This document shows positions 17,274 through 25,915 of a stretch of 55,210 nucleotides of DNA, piece by piece; the stretch's first letter is position 1, and every line of letters starts with the position of its first letter. A model generated the notes under the pieces. That model was not told where the DNA came from, did not search any database, and worked only from the letters and a program-made list of their open reading frames with translations. The stretch is from an uncultured Clostridia bacterium. Lineage in GTDB: Bacteria > Bacillota > Clostridia > TANB77 > CAG-508. Location: the NCBI GenBank assembly GCA_944392385.1, contig CALXWL010000004.1:1-55210 (forward strand). Direction: 5' to 3'. A program made the translations under genes and the position numbers.

Positions 17274-17500
17274 GTGTATATAAGATAATGATATAGCAAA
17301 GCTATATCTAATCTTCAGATAAAATTTTCTTATCTGAAGCATAGCTACTATATTTAGATAGTAGTAAGATTTTCTGTATTCGTATGTAATACAGCATATT
17401 TTAGGGTTAAAGCCGCAAATATGATATTTTATTTGTTGTGCCTGTTATAAAAGAAAGTATATTGTCTATCCCCCATAGATATATTTACTTTCTTTTTTGT
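17274..17500 (+). ncRNA. Highly structured leader RNA with terminator-like last hairpin
   Basis: Six consecutive stem-loops: 17290-17308 (8 bp, AAA loop), 17313-17339 (10 bp), 17345-17364 (7 bp), 17374-17394 (7 bp), 17395-17423 (7 bp with an inner GGGTTAAAGCC), and 17450-17496 (10 bp with an inner TCTAT/ATAGA pair). The last 3' arm runs into TTTTTT, as in an intrinsic terminator. A ribosome binding site lies downstream (17515-17523) and the first gene starts at 17576. Known comparison: attenuator leaders control conjugation operons such as that of Tn916. I do not recognise the motif as a named riboswitch. Confidence 0.55.
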
Positions 17501-17575
17501 CGCCCCAAATTTAAGAAAGGAGGATTTTTTAATTAAATCTTTTTACACAAAATTTATTAGAAAGGATTTGATGTA

Positions 17576-18680
17576 ATGCAAACAAAATTTATGACATTAC
17601 CAATTGCAGGAAGTATTAGACATGGTGAAAAGCAAGAGAAAAATGGCAGATCTAAACCTGTTGAACTTGGCCATTTTGTTGCTAAAATTCAAGATGATGC
17701 AATGAGCCATCTACTTGATAAGTTTAAGACAAAGTATTCACAAAGTAAAATTTTAAATATCTACTTTTTTGATGAAGACCCTTTATCTATTCGAAGAGTA
17801 AGATATAACACTGGTGGTACTACTTGTTATTGCAAACTTGATGATACAAAAGCTATGGAAAAAGTTAATAATAAGTGGACTCAAAAAGAGTGTTTAGAAA
17901 GCTGTGAGCATAGAGTTTCAAAAGGAAATGCTAAACCTCAATGCACAGTAGAAGCAACATTAAAATTTATGCTACCTGATATTAGTACTGATAGAATATG
18001 GTTCTTAAAAACAAAAAGCTATTATAGTATACTTAATATTTCGTCATATATAACTTTGCAAAAAAAACTTGGTCATTCTCTTAAAGGTAATTATAATTTA
18101 TTTCTTAAAACCAAAGAGGATATTATTGACGGTAAAAAGTTTAACAACTATGTTTTAGACTTAATTTCAAATGAAAATTTTAATTCTAACATAAATTCAA
18201 ATCTCGAAACACAGAAAACTACTAATAATAAGACTCGGAAATACAACTAAAAAAGAAACTAAAATTAAAGAACAACCTAAGGTAGAACAAAACAAACAAG
18301 TAAAAGAAACTATTCAGCCTTTAACAAATAATAAGTCAAAAGATTTAAGCACAGTTTCTGTTCAATCAGTTCCAATCCCAGAATATGAAAATATAAATGG
18401 TGAACATACTGAGGAAGAACTAAACAAATATTATGCACTTATTGAAAGCTCTACTGTTACTCTTAACAAAAAAGGTGTACCTACTGACTATTTAGAAGGA
18501 ACATTTTGCAATAACAAAAATGAAATGGTAAAAGCTATTATAAACCCTGTTTATGCAGATGAATTATCTAAATGTGATTTAGGCAGCCAATTCATTCTTG
18601 AACTTAAAAAATTTGGAGAGCGTTTCTTTGTTGAAGATTGTAAATACATTTTCAAACAATTAAAAACAGAAGTAGCATAA
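17576..18680 (+). CDS. Gp3-like (recombination directionality factor-like) protein, with a CGG +1 shift
   Basis: 367 aa when the CGG at 18236-18238 is read as C-skip plus GGA; conventional reading stops at 18250. The N-terminal domain (MTLPIAGSIRHGEKQE..., VELGHFVAKIQDDAM) with a cysteine cluster (CYCKLDD...CLESCEHR...QCTVEATLKFMLP) fits the Gp3-like/RDF-type proteins of phages and ICEs. Those partner large serine recombinases or act in DNA processing. A polar linker then joins a C-terminal domain (GNTTKKETKIKEQ... ending FVEDCKYIFKQLKTEVA) that is continuous only after the shift. First gene of the operon. The directionality role is inference. Confidence 0.55.
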
Positions 18681-18884
18681 TTTGCACTTACACTACTTCC
18701 TACTAAAATATTTTGCGATTGAAACACAAATTTTAGCAATCGATTTTGTCGATATAAAAATTATAAAACATTTATATATATAAAGTCAACTTCAAGAAAA
18801 AAATATTTTCAATTGATAAAACCCTTGCTATACCTAAGGATACAAACTGATAAAAAAATAATTTTAAAAAAGGAGTAAAAAAAA

Positions 18885-19088
18885 ATGTTTAACAAATTTA
18901 AAATTGGTCAGTTTGTGTTAGTTACTGGAATTGGAAAATGCGAAGATAAAAAATATTACAATCAAAAAGCTAAAGTCATCGAAAAGGATGACTATTTTTT
19001 AGACTATAAAGTAGAATTTTCCAATGGTACAACAGACTGGCTTGATGAAAAATACTTACGAAAACCAAGAAAATATAATAAAAAATAA
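18885..19088 (+). CDS. Small SH3-like hypothetical protein
   Basis: 67 aa (FKIGQFVLVTGIGKCEDKKYYNQKAKVIEKDDYFLDYKVEF...), beta-rich with a tudor/SH3-like pattern, basic C-terminus. AAAGGAG upstream. It precedes the Rad50-like gene by 14 bases. The 200 bases before it, after the Gp3-like gene, hold no gene I can support. Confidence 0.5.
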   Translation: MFNKFKIGQFVLVTGIGKCEDKKYYNQKAKVIEKDDYFLDYKVEFSNGTTDWLDEKYLRKPRKYNKK

Positions 19089-19102
19089 GGAGATTTAATA
19101 TT

Positions 19103-20764
19103 ATGAAAATACTATCAATTAAAACTAATGGCTTTAGAAAATTCGAAGATGAGTTTTCAAGCAATTTTTTTGAAGATACAACTTACATCTTTGGAGGTAA
19201 TCATAAAGGAAAAACTAACATTTTATTTGCAATAGTATGGGCTATTCTTGGAACAAATCTAACTGGAGATGACAGAGTATGTTTCGCAAATAAAAACAAA
19301 GATGATTATTTTGTAGAACTTAAAATTAAAGATAATCAAGATAATATTCACACAATACTAAGATATAAAAACAAAATAGATTCTGGAAAGAATGCTTTAT
19401 TTTTAGATGGTAAAGTTGCAAAACAAGAAGACTTAGTTAATTTTTATAATAACAAAGGTTTATTCTTATCAGTTATTAATCTTTCATATTTTGTAGGTTT
19501 ACAACCTGCTAAACAAAAAGAGCTAATTGATAAATATCTACCTAATGTTGATATAAATGATGTTTATAACAAATTATCTGCTGAAGATAAAAAATTACTT
19601 ACTTCTGTTCCAATGAATGCAAAATTACATATATCTGAATTAGATGATGAACTTAAAAGACTTAATTCTAAAATAACTAATTATCAAGGTAAAATTGACT
19701 ATGCTTATGATATTGCACATCAAGAAATTACTCCCCCACATTTATTTATAAAGCAGGAGGAATTAGATTTTGCTTATCAAGAATTGGACCTTTTAAAATC
19801 CGAAAAAAACATAGTTGATCGTGATGTTCTGCAAAAGAAATTATTAGAATTACAAAAAGAAGAATTCGAATTAAATACTGAAATATCTAAATTAGATACA
19901 ATTCTTTCAAATGGTAAAACCAAATATTATGAAATACAAAAAGGATATCAAAATACTTGCCCTACTTGTAAACAACTATTAAATGATAAAAGCAAAGTAG
20001 AAACAACAAAACATTTAAGAGCAGAATTAATCGAACTAAATGATAAAAGAACTAAACTAAAAGGAAAATACGATACTGTACACTTTGATAGGGTTGCTTG
20101 TGAGGGAAAAATCTATTCTTTGGATAACACATCTAATTCAAATATCTCACTGGATAAACTAAATTCCTTAGAACAAAACATAAAACTTTTAGAACAAGAA
20201 AAATTAGAAAACACAAAACTACAAACATCATATTCTATTAATCTAAAAAATAAGGAAAAAGCAACTTCCGATATAGAACACTTTAAAAAGGAAATTTCTC
20301 TTATTGAAAAGATTATAGAAGAAGTTAAACAAGAAATTGAAATAACTAAAAAGCTATACTTTAATTTAGTTAAAGCTAAAATGGAAGTTGCTGATAGTTA
20401 TTTAAAAGATGTTAAGATTAGATTTTATAAAGTTATTAAAGCAACTGGCGAATTAAAAGATGATTTCGTTATAACATACAAAGATAAAGACTACTCTACA
20501 CTTTCAAGGTCTGAAAAAATTGCTACTTCTTTAGAAATAGCAAATATGCTTAATAAAATAACAGGACTTAACTCTCCTCTATTTATAGATGATAGCGAGT
20601 CTTACCCTGACTTTAATTTTGTAGATGAATATAGCGATAGTCAAATATTTATTGCACAAGTTAAAAAAGGTCGTAATCTTAAAATAACAAACAAAAAAGA
20701 AACTATAACAGGATTTTCTATAAATCACTTTGCACAACCAGAAAAAATGGGCTGTGTTGCTTAA
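19103..20764 (+). CDS. Rad50/SbcC/RecF-like AAA ATPase with zinc hook
   Basis: 553 aa. The N-terminal half of the ATPase has a Walker A (FGGNHKGKTNILFAIVWAIL). A coiled coil follows, with a CPTC zinc-hook motif (NTCPTCKQLLNDKSK) near residue 290, then a second coiled coil. The C-terminal half has STLSRSEKIATSLEIANML (signature-like) and a Walker B (SPLFIDDSESYPDF). It probably handles DNA ends or single strands during transfer. Phage and ICE recombination operons often have such a protein beside SSB. No separate nuclease partner is seen. Confidence 0.8.
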   Translation: MKILSIKTNGFRKFEDEFSSNFFEDTTYIFGGNHKGKTNILFAIVWAILGTNLTGDDRVCFANKNKDDYFVELKIKDNQDNIHTILRYKNKIDSGKNALFLDGKVAKQEDLVNFYNNKGLFLSVINLSYFVGLQPAKQKELIDKYLPNVDINDVYNKLSAEDKKLLTSVPMNAKLHISELDDELKRLNSKITNYQGKIDYAYDIAHQEITPPHLFIKQEELDFAYQELDLLKSEKNIVDRDVLQKKLLELQKEEFELNTEISKLDTILSNGKTKYYEIQKGYQNTCPTCKQLLNDKSKVETTKHLRAELIELNDKRTKLKGKYDTVHFDRVACEGKIYSLDNTSNSNISLDKLNSLEQNIKLLEQEKLENTKLQTSYSINLKNKEKATSDIEHFKKEISLIEKIIEEVKQEIEITKKLYFNLVKAKMEVADSYLKDVKIRFYKVIKATGELKDDFVITYKDKDYSTLSRSEKIATSLEIANMLNKITGLNSPLFIDDSESYPDFNFVDEYSDSQIFIAQVKKGRNLKITNKKETITGFSINHFAQPEKMGCVA

Positions 20765-20770
20765 AATAAG

Positions 20771-20807
20771 GCAAAAGTCTGGGTGGGTTCTTCCCTCCCC
20801 CTTTTGC
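20771..20807 (+). terminator. Strong intercistronic hairpin
   Basis: GCAAAAG (20771-20777) with CTTTTGC (20801-20807) enclose a G-rich arm (TGGGTGGG) and a C-rich arm (CCCTCCCC), giving the most stable stem in this operon. The following bases (TATTATATTTT) are not a clean T-run, so it may act as partial attenuator, processing site or stabiliser between the ATPase gene and the next. Confidence 0.5.
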
Positions 20808-20842
20808 TATTATATTTTAAAATTTCAAAGGAGGAAACTATT

Positions 20843-21226
20843 ATGAATAGAAAAATTAAGGCTTTACTTGTAATGCCTGGAAAAGAAGCTCAACTTGTAA
20901 AAATACCAGCTAATATTAAATTTATTAAATCTTTTATAGGAGAGAATTTGCAAAAAGTTAGATTAAATAATGATGTAATTTTAATTGCTAATAGAGATTC
21001 AAAATTTGAAGATGCCAATAGACTTTTAGGTGATAGCTTAATACTTGGTACTTTTCTTATAGTAAACTTTAAAAACAATCATAGAGTTAATCTTAATAAT
21101 AGACAAATTCGTAAATACACTAATACATTTTTACTTAGAAAACACTCAAGAAAAATAGAACTATTAAAAAAAGAATATTTTAAAAATTACTATTCAAGCA
21201 CAAATCAAAATTTGATTGCTGCTTAA
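20843..21226 (+). CDS. DUF3846-like protein
   Basis: 127 aa from ATG 20843, chosen for the AAAGGAGG before it; the open frame extends upstream without a site. The pattern IKALLVMPGKEAQLVKIPANIKFIKSFIGENLQKVRLNNDVILIANRD... and LGDSLILGTFLIV is that of DUF3846. These small proteins of phages and ICEs read K-x-L-x-V-x-PGK then D-x-I-x-GT. Function unknown; co-transcribed with the S6/SSB pair. Confidence 0.6.
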   Translation: MNRKIKALLVMPGKEAQLVKIPANIKFIKSFIGENLQKVRLNNDVILIANRDSKFEDANRLLGDSLILGTFLIVNFKNNHRVNLNNRQIRKYTNTFLLRKHSRKIELLKKEYFKNYYSSTNQNLIAA

Positions 21227-21251
21227 AAAACAAAGAAAGAAGGAATTATTT

Positions 21252-21539
21252 ATGAATAAATATGAAACTATTTTTATAATCTCTGAAAATTGCTCAGAGG
21301 AACAAATTAATAATACTATTGAACTAATAAAGACAAAAATTGAAAGTTTTTCTAAAAACCTTATTTCATTAGAGAATCTTGGTAAGAAAAAACTTGCTTA
21401 CGAAATTAGAAATAACTCTTGTGGTACTTATGTTGTTATAAACTTTGAAACAGAGCAAAAAAACATACAAGAGTTAGAAAGACTTTATAGAATTACTGAA
21501 GAAATTATAAAATTTATGACTATTAGAGAGGAGAATTAA
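21252..21539 (+). CDS. rpsF: Ribosomal protein S6 paralogue on the ICE
   Basis: 95 aa from ATG 21252 (AAGGAA upstream). MNKYETIFIISENCSEEQI, LGKKKLAYEIRNNSCGTYVVINFE and the terminal IKFMTIRE are all typical of bacterial S6. It is followed after two bases by ssb, reproducing the order of the chromosomal rpsF-ssb-rpsR operon, but there is no rpsR and the context is an ICE. The likely origin is capture of that operon. It may compete with host S6 or simply be a vestige of the capture. Confidence 0.85.
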   Translation: MNKYETIFIISENCSEEQINNTIELIKTKIESFSKNLISLENLGKKKLAYEIRNNSCGTYVVINFETEQKNIQELERLYRITEEIIKFMTIREEN

Positions 21540-21541
21540 TT

Positions 21542-21961
21542 ATGAATAAAGTTATATTATTAGGAAGATTATCAAAAGATGTAGAAACAAGATACACACA
21601 AAGTACCAATACAATGGTATGTACTTTCCCATTAGCAGTAAATAGAAGATTTGCAAAAGAAGGTGAAGAAAGACAAGCAGATTTCATAAATATTGTAGCA
21701 TATTCTAAAACTGCTGAATTTGTAAACAAATACTTTGCAAAAGGTCAACAAGTTGCTATTTGTGGTAGATTACAGGTTAGGAATTATGAAGATGATAAGA
21801 AACAAAAGCATTATGTTACAGAAGTCGTCGCAGAGGAAGCATATTTTGCAGATAGTAAAAAAGATTTTAATCAAATGGTATCAGAACTTAACTCCCCTAC
21901 TCCAGTTTCATCTAATGAACAAAGCGGGGAAATTATGGGAGATGATGACCTTCCATTTTAA
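21542..21961 (+). CDS. ssb: Single-stranded DNA-binding protein
   Basis: 139 aa OB-fold SSB: MNKVILLGRLSKDVETRY, FPLAVNRRFAKEG, ADFINIVAYSKTAEFVNKYF, and the acidic protein-interaction tip GDDDLPF at the C-terminus. It binds the single-stranded intermediate during conjugative transfer. Immediately after the S6 paralogue. Confidence 0.95.
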   Translation: MNKVILLGRLSKDVETRYTQSTNTMVCTFPLAVNRRFAKEGEERQADFINIVAYSKTAEFVNKYFAKGQQVAICGRLQVRNYEDDKKQKHYVTEVVAEEAYFADSKKDFNQMVSELNSPTPVSSNEQSGEIMGDDDLPF

Positions 21962-22037
21962 TTAAATAACATGAATGTATGAAAAGAGGTAATTTATTTA
22001 TCTCTTTTCTTCTTTCTACTGAAAGGATTGATTAAAT

Positions 22038-22319
22038 ATGAAAACTAATATTGTATGCGTTAAATATGAAGATTCAATTTATAAAAAAACTTTTAGTGGT
22101 CGTGAATATAGTTACTACACTATTGTTCCATTAAAAAAAGGCGATATTGTTATTGCACCAACTAAAAATGGAATATCAAATGCTTTAGTAACTTCTGTTG
22201 ATGTGCCAAAAGAAAAAATCGAATCCATAAAAGATGTACTTAAAACTATAACTATCAAGATGAACAAAGAATTATTTTTAAAAAATGTATCAAAAGAAAG
22301 GATGAAAAACTATGTATAA
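22038..22319 (+). CDS. Hypothetical 93-aa ICE protein
   Basis: 93 aa with a small beta-barrel-like pattern (YYTIVPLKKGDIVIAPTKNGISNALVTSVDV), resembling the primosome/translation-type beta barrels often seen as short ICE ORFs. GAAAGGATTG precedes the start. Overlaps the RadC start by eight bases, so translationally coupled. Confidence 0.5.
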   Translation: MKTNIVCVKYEDSIYKKTFSGREYSYYTIVPLKKGDIVIAPTKNGISNALVTSVDVPKEKIESIKDVLKTITIKMNKELFLKNVSKERMKNYV

Positions 22320-22780
22320 AACTTTATATAGAAAATACCATTTAGAACTTGTCGCTGAAAGTGATGAGGAATATCAATGTCAACAGGTAGTCAAAGAAAA
22401 AGTACTTTCATCAACTGTTGCCTATGAAATTAATAAAGCTTTTAACTTAAATAAAAGACCCGAAGAATCTTTTATTTTACTATGTTTAAATTCTGCAAAC
22501 TATATTGAAGGAGTATTTGAAGTAGCTCGAGGTTTTATAAATTTTGTAACTATTGAGATAGGAAGTATATTTAAAAGAGCTTTGCTTTGTAATGCAAGCA
22601 AAATTATTATATGTCATAATCACCCATCTCGGAGATTTAAAACCAAGTAGAGCTGATTTAGCATTTACCAAAAGAGTTGAAACTGCTTCTCTTATGTTTG
22701 GTATTGAATTAGTGGACCACCTTATTATTGCAGGAAATAATTACAAATCAATTTATGCAAAAAAGGATGGTGATAATTGA
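22312..22780 (+). CDS. radC: RadC/JAB-domain protein with a CGG +1 shift
   Basis: 155 aa if the CGG at 22630-22632 is read as C-skip plus GGA; conventional reading breaks the protein at 22650. The restored sequence IICHNHPSGDLKPSRADLAFTK contains the full JAMM motif (HxH, S, D), which neither conventional fragment has. Plasmid and ICE RadC-like proteins are thought to have a metal-dependent role linked to DNA repair or defence evasion. The stop overlaps the PcfK start (TGATG). Confidence 0.82.
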
Positions 22781-23211
22781 TGGAAGGAATAAATAGACTA
22801 AAAAAGCAGCTTGAAGGACAAAGTGATAATGCCCTTATACAAGTTGTTGATTACTTATGTTCAAGAAAAGATATGGATGCTAAGTATATGAATGAAGAAA
22901 AAACTCTATCTGGTATGGCTAATTATATTAAAGATAATGCTCGTAAAATTGCAAAAAATGGTTGGAATTTTGTTAATGATAAGGTTGTTTATGCTTGGGC
23001 TGTTACATACTTTTTATTTAGTGATAAGCATTTAGGTATTGAAAAGCCTAAGGTTTCCTCAAAAACATCTACAAAAAAATCCACAAAAGTAGAAAAAGGA
23101 ACTGAAGATGTATCAAACAAATCAAAAGTAATAGACATCAATACTGCAAAAGATAAAATTAAAGAACCTGTTCCAGAAGTAGAACAAATTACCTTGTTTG
23201 GAGGTATGTAG
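22780..23211 (+). CDS. PcfK-like / AcrIIA9-family protein
   Basis: 143 aa from ATG 22780. MEGINRLKKQLEGQSDNALIQVVDYLCSR, then YIKDNARKIAKNGWNFVNDKVVYAWAVTYFLF, then a low-complexity K/S/T tail ending EQITLFGGM. This is the PcfK family, several members of which (AcrIIA9) inhibit Cas9. It pairs with pcfJ as on plasmid pCF10. Anti-CRISPR activity is possible but not shown by the sequence. Confidence 0.75.
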   Translation: MEGINRLKKQLEGQSDNALIQVVDYLCSRKDMDAKYMNEEKTLSGMANYIKDNARKIAKNGWNFVNDKVVYAWAVTYFLFSDKHLGIEKPKVSSKTSTKKSTKVEKGTEDVSNKSKVIDINTAKDKIKEPVPEVEQITLFGGM

Positions 23212-23213
23212 CT

Positions 23214-24731
23214 ATGGATATTGAATTATTTATGAAAAAAGTTGATAAAAAGCCTTACCCTAAACACTGGAAAAAATTTGTTGATAAACATTATATAGAA
23301 CAAAATATATTTTTTAAATTTGGTAATAAATGTTTATGTACTTGTTGTGAACATGAATTTAAGGCTGGTAAGGGATTTAATATTGGAGAATTAAAAGAAT
23401 GTCCCAGCTGCCATAATAAGTTTGTTGTATTTGGCAATTCCATTTACTACAGATATAAAACTTTTCGTAAGGATATAATTATGTGTCAAAAAATTGATGG
23501 AAAAGTAGTTATAAGAGTATTTGAGATTGCATCTTATTTTGATTATGAAATTAAAAAGATGGTTAGAGATGAACAGGAATACGCACGAGAGATTTTAGGT
23601 GTTGGCAGTTTTCACGGAGATTCAATTTATTTTTATTTAGGCTATGGTAGAGTTTATCATAACTGTGATAATACATATTGGCGAAGTTATGATGGTGTTC
23701 GAGATTATGCAGTCTTACCCTGTTATCCATATAATAAACAAAATCTAAAAAATAATACAATAATGAAATATGCACCTATTGAAGAATTTTTAAGAGAAAA
23801 TCCATATTGTAATTATCTGCAAGCATTAAAACTTGCTGCATATCCAAGTTTTGAATCTCTTTGGAAAATGGGGCTAAAAAACTTATCTCAGTATTCATAT
23901 AAATTTAAGAAAACCGGAACTTTTAAAAAAAGATTTGGTGTTTCCAAAAATCATCTTCCATTTATAGTAAAAAACGACCTTACCTATGATCAATTTAATA
24001 CATTTAAAATATTGCAAAAAGAAGATATGAATTTAATAAAAACTTATAAAAATTTTACAATACCAAGACTTAGAAAGTTAAAGAAAATCTTTAATCTTGA
24101 ACATATAGACCTTGTTAGCCAATTAAATTTAGTAAACGATGAAAAAATCGAATATATATTAAATTTTGTAAATGCAAAAGAATTAGGTAAATACAGACAA
24201 ATTAAAGACAATTTTTTAATATATTACGACTATCTTACTTTTATTGAAAAACTTGGTTTTGATATGAAAAATAAGAAATATTTATTCCCAAAAAATTTGA
24301 AATCACTTCACGATAAATATGCTCAAGAAGTCTCAATTAAAGAAAACATAATAATTTCTACATCTATATCTCAAAGATTCTTAGATTTATCCCCTTATAT
24401 ATACGAAAATGAAAAATATATTATATACCCTGCCCCTACCTTTTATTCATTAGAAGAAGAAAGTAGTAATATGGGCCATTGTGTAAGGTCATATGCAGAA
24501 AGATATGCTAAAGGAACAACAGAAATATTCTTTATGAGAGAAAAATCTGATACTACAAAATCATTGGTAACTGTTGAATTTAATAATAAACATATTATTC
24601 AAAAAAGACAAAAAGGAAATGATAATACAACAATTGAGCAAAATGAATTTTTATCTGAATGGGAAAATTTTAGAAATAAGAAAAGAAAAATTAAGTTACT
24701 AGAACCAACTCGTGATTTACTTGTAGCTTAA
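23214..24731 (+). CDS. PcfJ-like protein
   Basis: 505 aa. An N-terminal zinc ribbon (CLCTCCEHEFKAGKG...CPSC) is followed by a long middle region and the conserved PcfJ core near the C-terminus: NMGHCVRSYAERYAKG, IFFMREK, SLVTVEFNNKHIIQKRQKGN. It follows PcfK by two bases, as in conjugative plasmids such as pCF10, where the two belong to the transfer/processing region. Biochemical role unknown. Confidence 0.8.
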   Translation: MDIELFMKKVDKKPYPKHWKKFVDKHYIEQNIFFKFGNKCLCTCCEHEFKAGKGFNIGELKECPSCHNKFVVFGNSIYYRYKTFRKDIIMCQKIDGKVVIRVFEIASYFDYEIKKMVRDEQEYAREILGVGSFHGDSIYFYLGYGRVYHNCDNTYWRSYDGVRDYAVLPCYPYNKQNLKNNTIMKYAPIEEFLRENPYCNYLQALKLAAYPSFESLWKMGLKNLSQYSYKFKKTGTFKKRFGVSKNHLPFIVKNDLTYDQFNTFKILQKEDMNLIKTYKNFTIPRLRKLKKIFNLEHIDLVSQLNLVNDEKIEYILNFVNAKELGKYRQIKDNFLIYYDYLTFIEKLGFDMKNKKYLFPKNLKSLHDKYAQEVSIKENIIISTSISQRFLDLSPYIYENEKYIIYPAPTFYSLEEESSNMGHCVRSYAERYAKGTTEIFFMREKSDTTKSLVTVEFNNKHIIQKRQKGNDNTTIEQNEFLSEWENFRNKKRKIKLLEPTRDLLVA

Positions 24732-24751
24732 TATATTAGGAGGTTTTTTAA

Positions 24752-25585
24752 ATGAATAAAAAAAATGAAAAGGTAAAAGAAGTATATGATAAATTAGTTA
24801 AAGGAGTTGAAAGTTTTAGAAATACAGATGAATATATTAAGTTCTTAAAGTTTGCTAAAAAATTTCACAATTATAGTTTTTCAAATAAAGTCTTAATATT
24901 TTCACAGTTTGAAGATGCTACACAAGTTATGGGCTATAAAAAATGGCAAAGTGTTGGTAGGTATGTAAAGCCTGAAAGCAAAGGAATACAAATATTCTGC
25001 CCTATGATATTAAAAAGGAAAGTAAAAGTTAAAGATGAAAATGAAAACGAAACTGAAGAAGAACAAAACTATCTAAGATTTAGACCTGGTTATGTTTATG
25101 ATATTTCTCAAACTGAAGGACAAGAAGTTCCTAAATTACCTTCTGTTCTTGATAGCAATACAAAAGAAGATCTACTTGAAAAACTTATTAACTTCTCTCC
25201 TCTACCAGTAAATTATACAAAACTTTCGCAAAATCACTATGGATATTATGATGTAAAAAACAAGTATATTGTACTTAACGAAACAATGTCTATTGATGAT
25301 AAAGTTTCTACATTATTACATGAATTAACACATGCTTTATATGATGATTTTAACTATCAAGAAAATAGAAACTTGTCAGAAATATTTGTTGAATCTGTTA
25401 GCTTTATAGTTGCTGATTATTTTGATTTAGATACTTCTTTATGTAGTTTTAAATATGTTAATGATTATGCAAATAATGACGCTAAGGTAGTAATTGATTT
25501 AGGTACTAAAATACAAGAAACAGCTAAAACCTTTATAGAAAAATTAGAGTTTGAATTTTCAAAAAAATTGGAGGTGGCTGTATGA
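24752..25585 (+). CDS. ArdC-like antirestriction protein with zinc-metallopeptidase domain
   Basis: 277 aa. The N-terminal ArdC-type single-strand-binding domain (FHNYSFSNKVLIFSQFEDATQVMGYKKWQSVGRYV, then KGIQIFCPM) is followed by an IrrE/ImmA-like domain with TLLHELTHALYDD (HExxH) and a downstream SEIFVESVSFIVADYF helix. ArdC-type proteins shield incoming single-stranded DNA from restriction. Its place in the leading processing operon fits. Confidence 0.8.
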   Translation: MNKKNEKVKEVYDKLVKGVESFRNTDEYIKFLKFAKKFHNYSFSNKVLIFSQFEDATQVMGYKKWQSVGRYVKPESKGIQIFCPMILKRKVKVKDENENETEEEQNYLRFRPGYVYDISQTEGQEVPKLPSVLDSNTKEDLLEKLINFSPLPVNYTKLSQNHYGYYDVKNKYIVLNETMSIDDKVSTLLHELTHALYDDFNYQENRNLSEIFVESVSFIVADYFDLDTSLCSFKYVNDYANNDAKVVIDLGTKIQETAKTFIEKLEFEFSKKLEVAV

Positions 25586-25893
25586 ACGAACAAGATTTAA
25601 AATCATTAGCTCTTTTTTATTGTGGAAAAAGCAAATTATACCATATATGGCACAAAGAAATCCAAGAATTGCATCAATTAAATGCTATCAAAAAAATTTA
25701 TGAAGTATATGATAAAGGTTTTTTAGGTGCTTGGTATATGGTAGTTGATAATAAAAATCATAAGTATATTGTTAAACATGCAATAAATGATGTAAATACT
25801 TCTTTTATGATGATGCAATTTTCTAATCATTATGATTTTATACGAGTTGACTCCTCTATTCTGTCAAATATGAATCTAAAAAAATCAGCCTAA
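25582..25893 (+). CDS. Hypothetical 103-aa protein
   Basis: 103 aa, start overlapping the stop of the ArdC-like gene (ATGA). Mixed alpha/beta: SKLYHIWHKEIQELHQLNAIKKIYEVYDKGFLGAWYMVVDN. No known family. Coupled translation suggests a partner of the ArdC-like protein or primase. Confidence 0.5.
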   Translation: MNEQDLKSLALFYCGKSKLYHIWHKEIQELHQLNAIKKIYEVYDKGFLGAWYMVVDNKNHKYIVKHAINDVNTSFMMMQFSNHYDFIRVDSSILSNMNLKKSA

Positions 25894-25915
25894 TTTTTGA
25901 AGGGGGGATTTTTTA

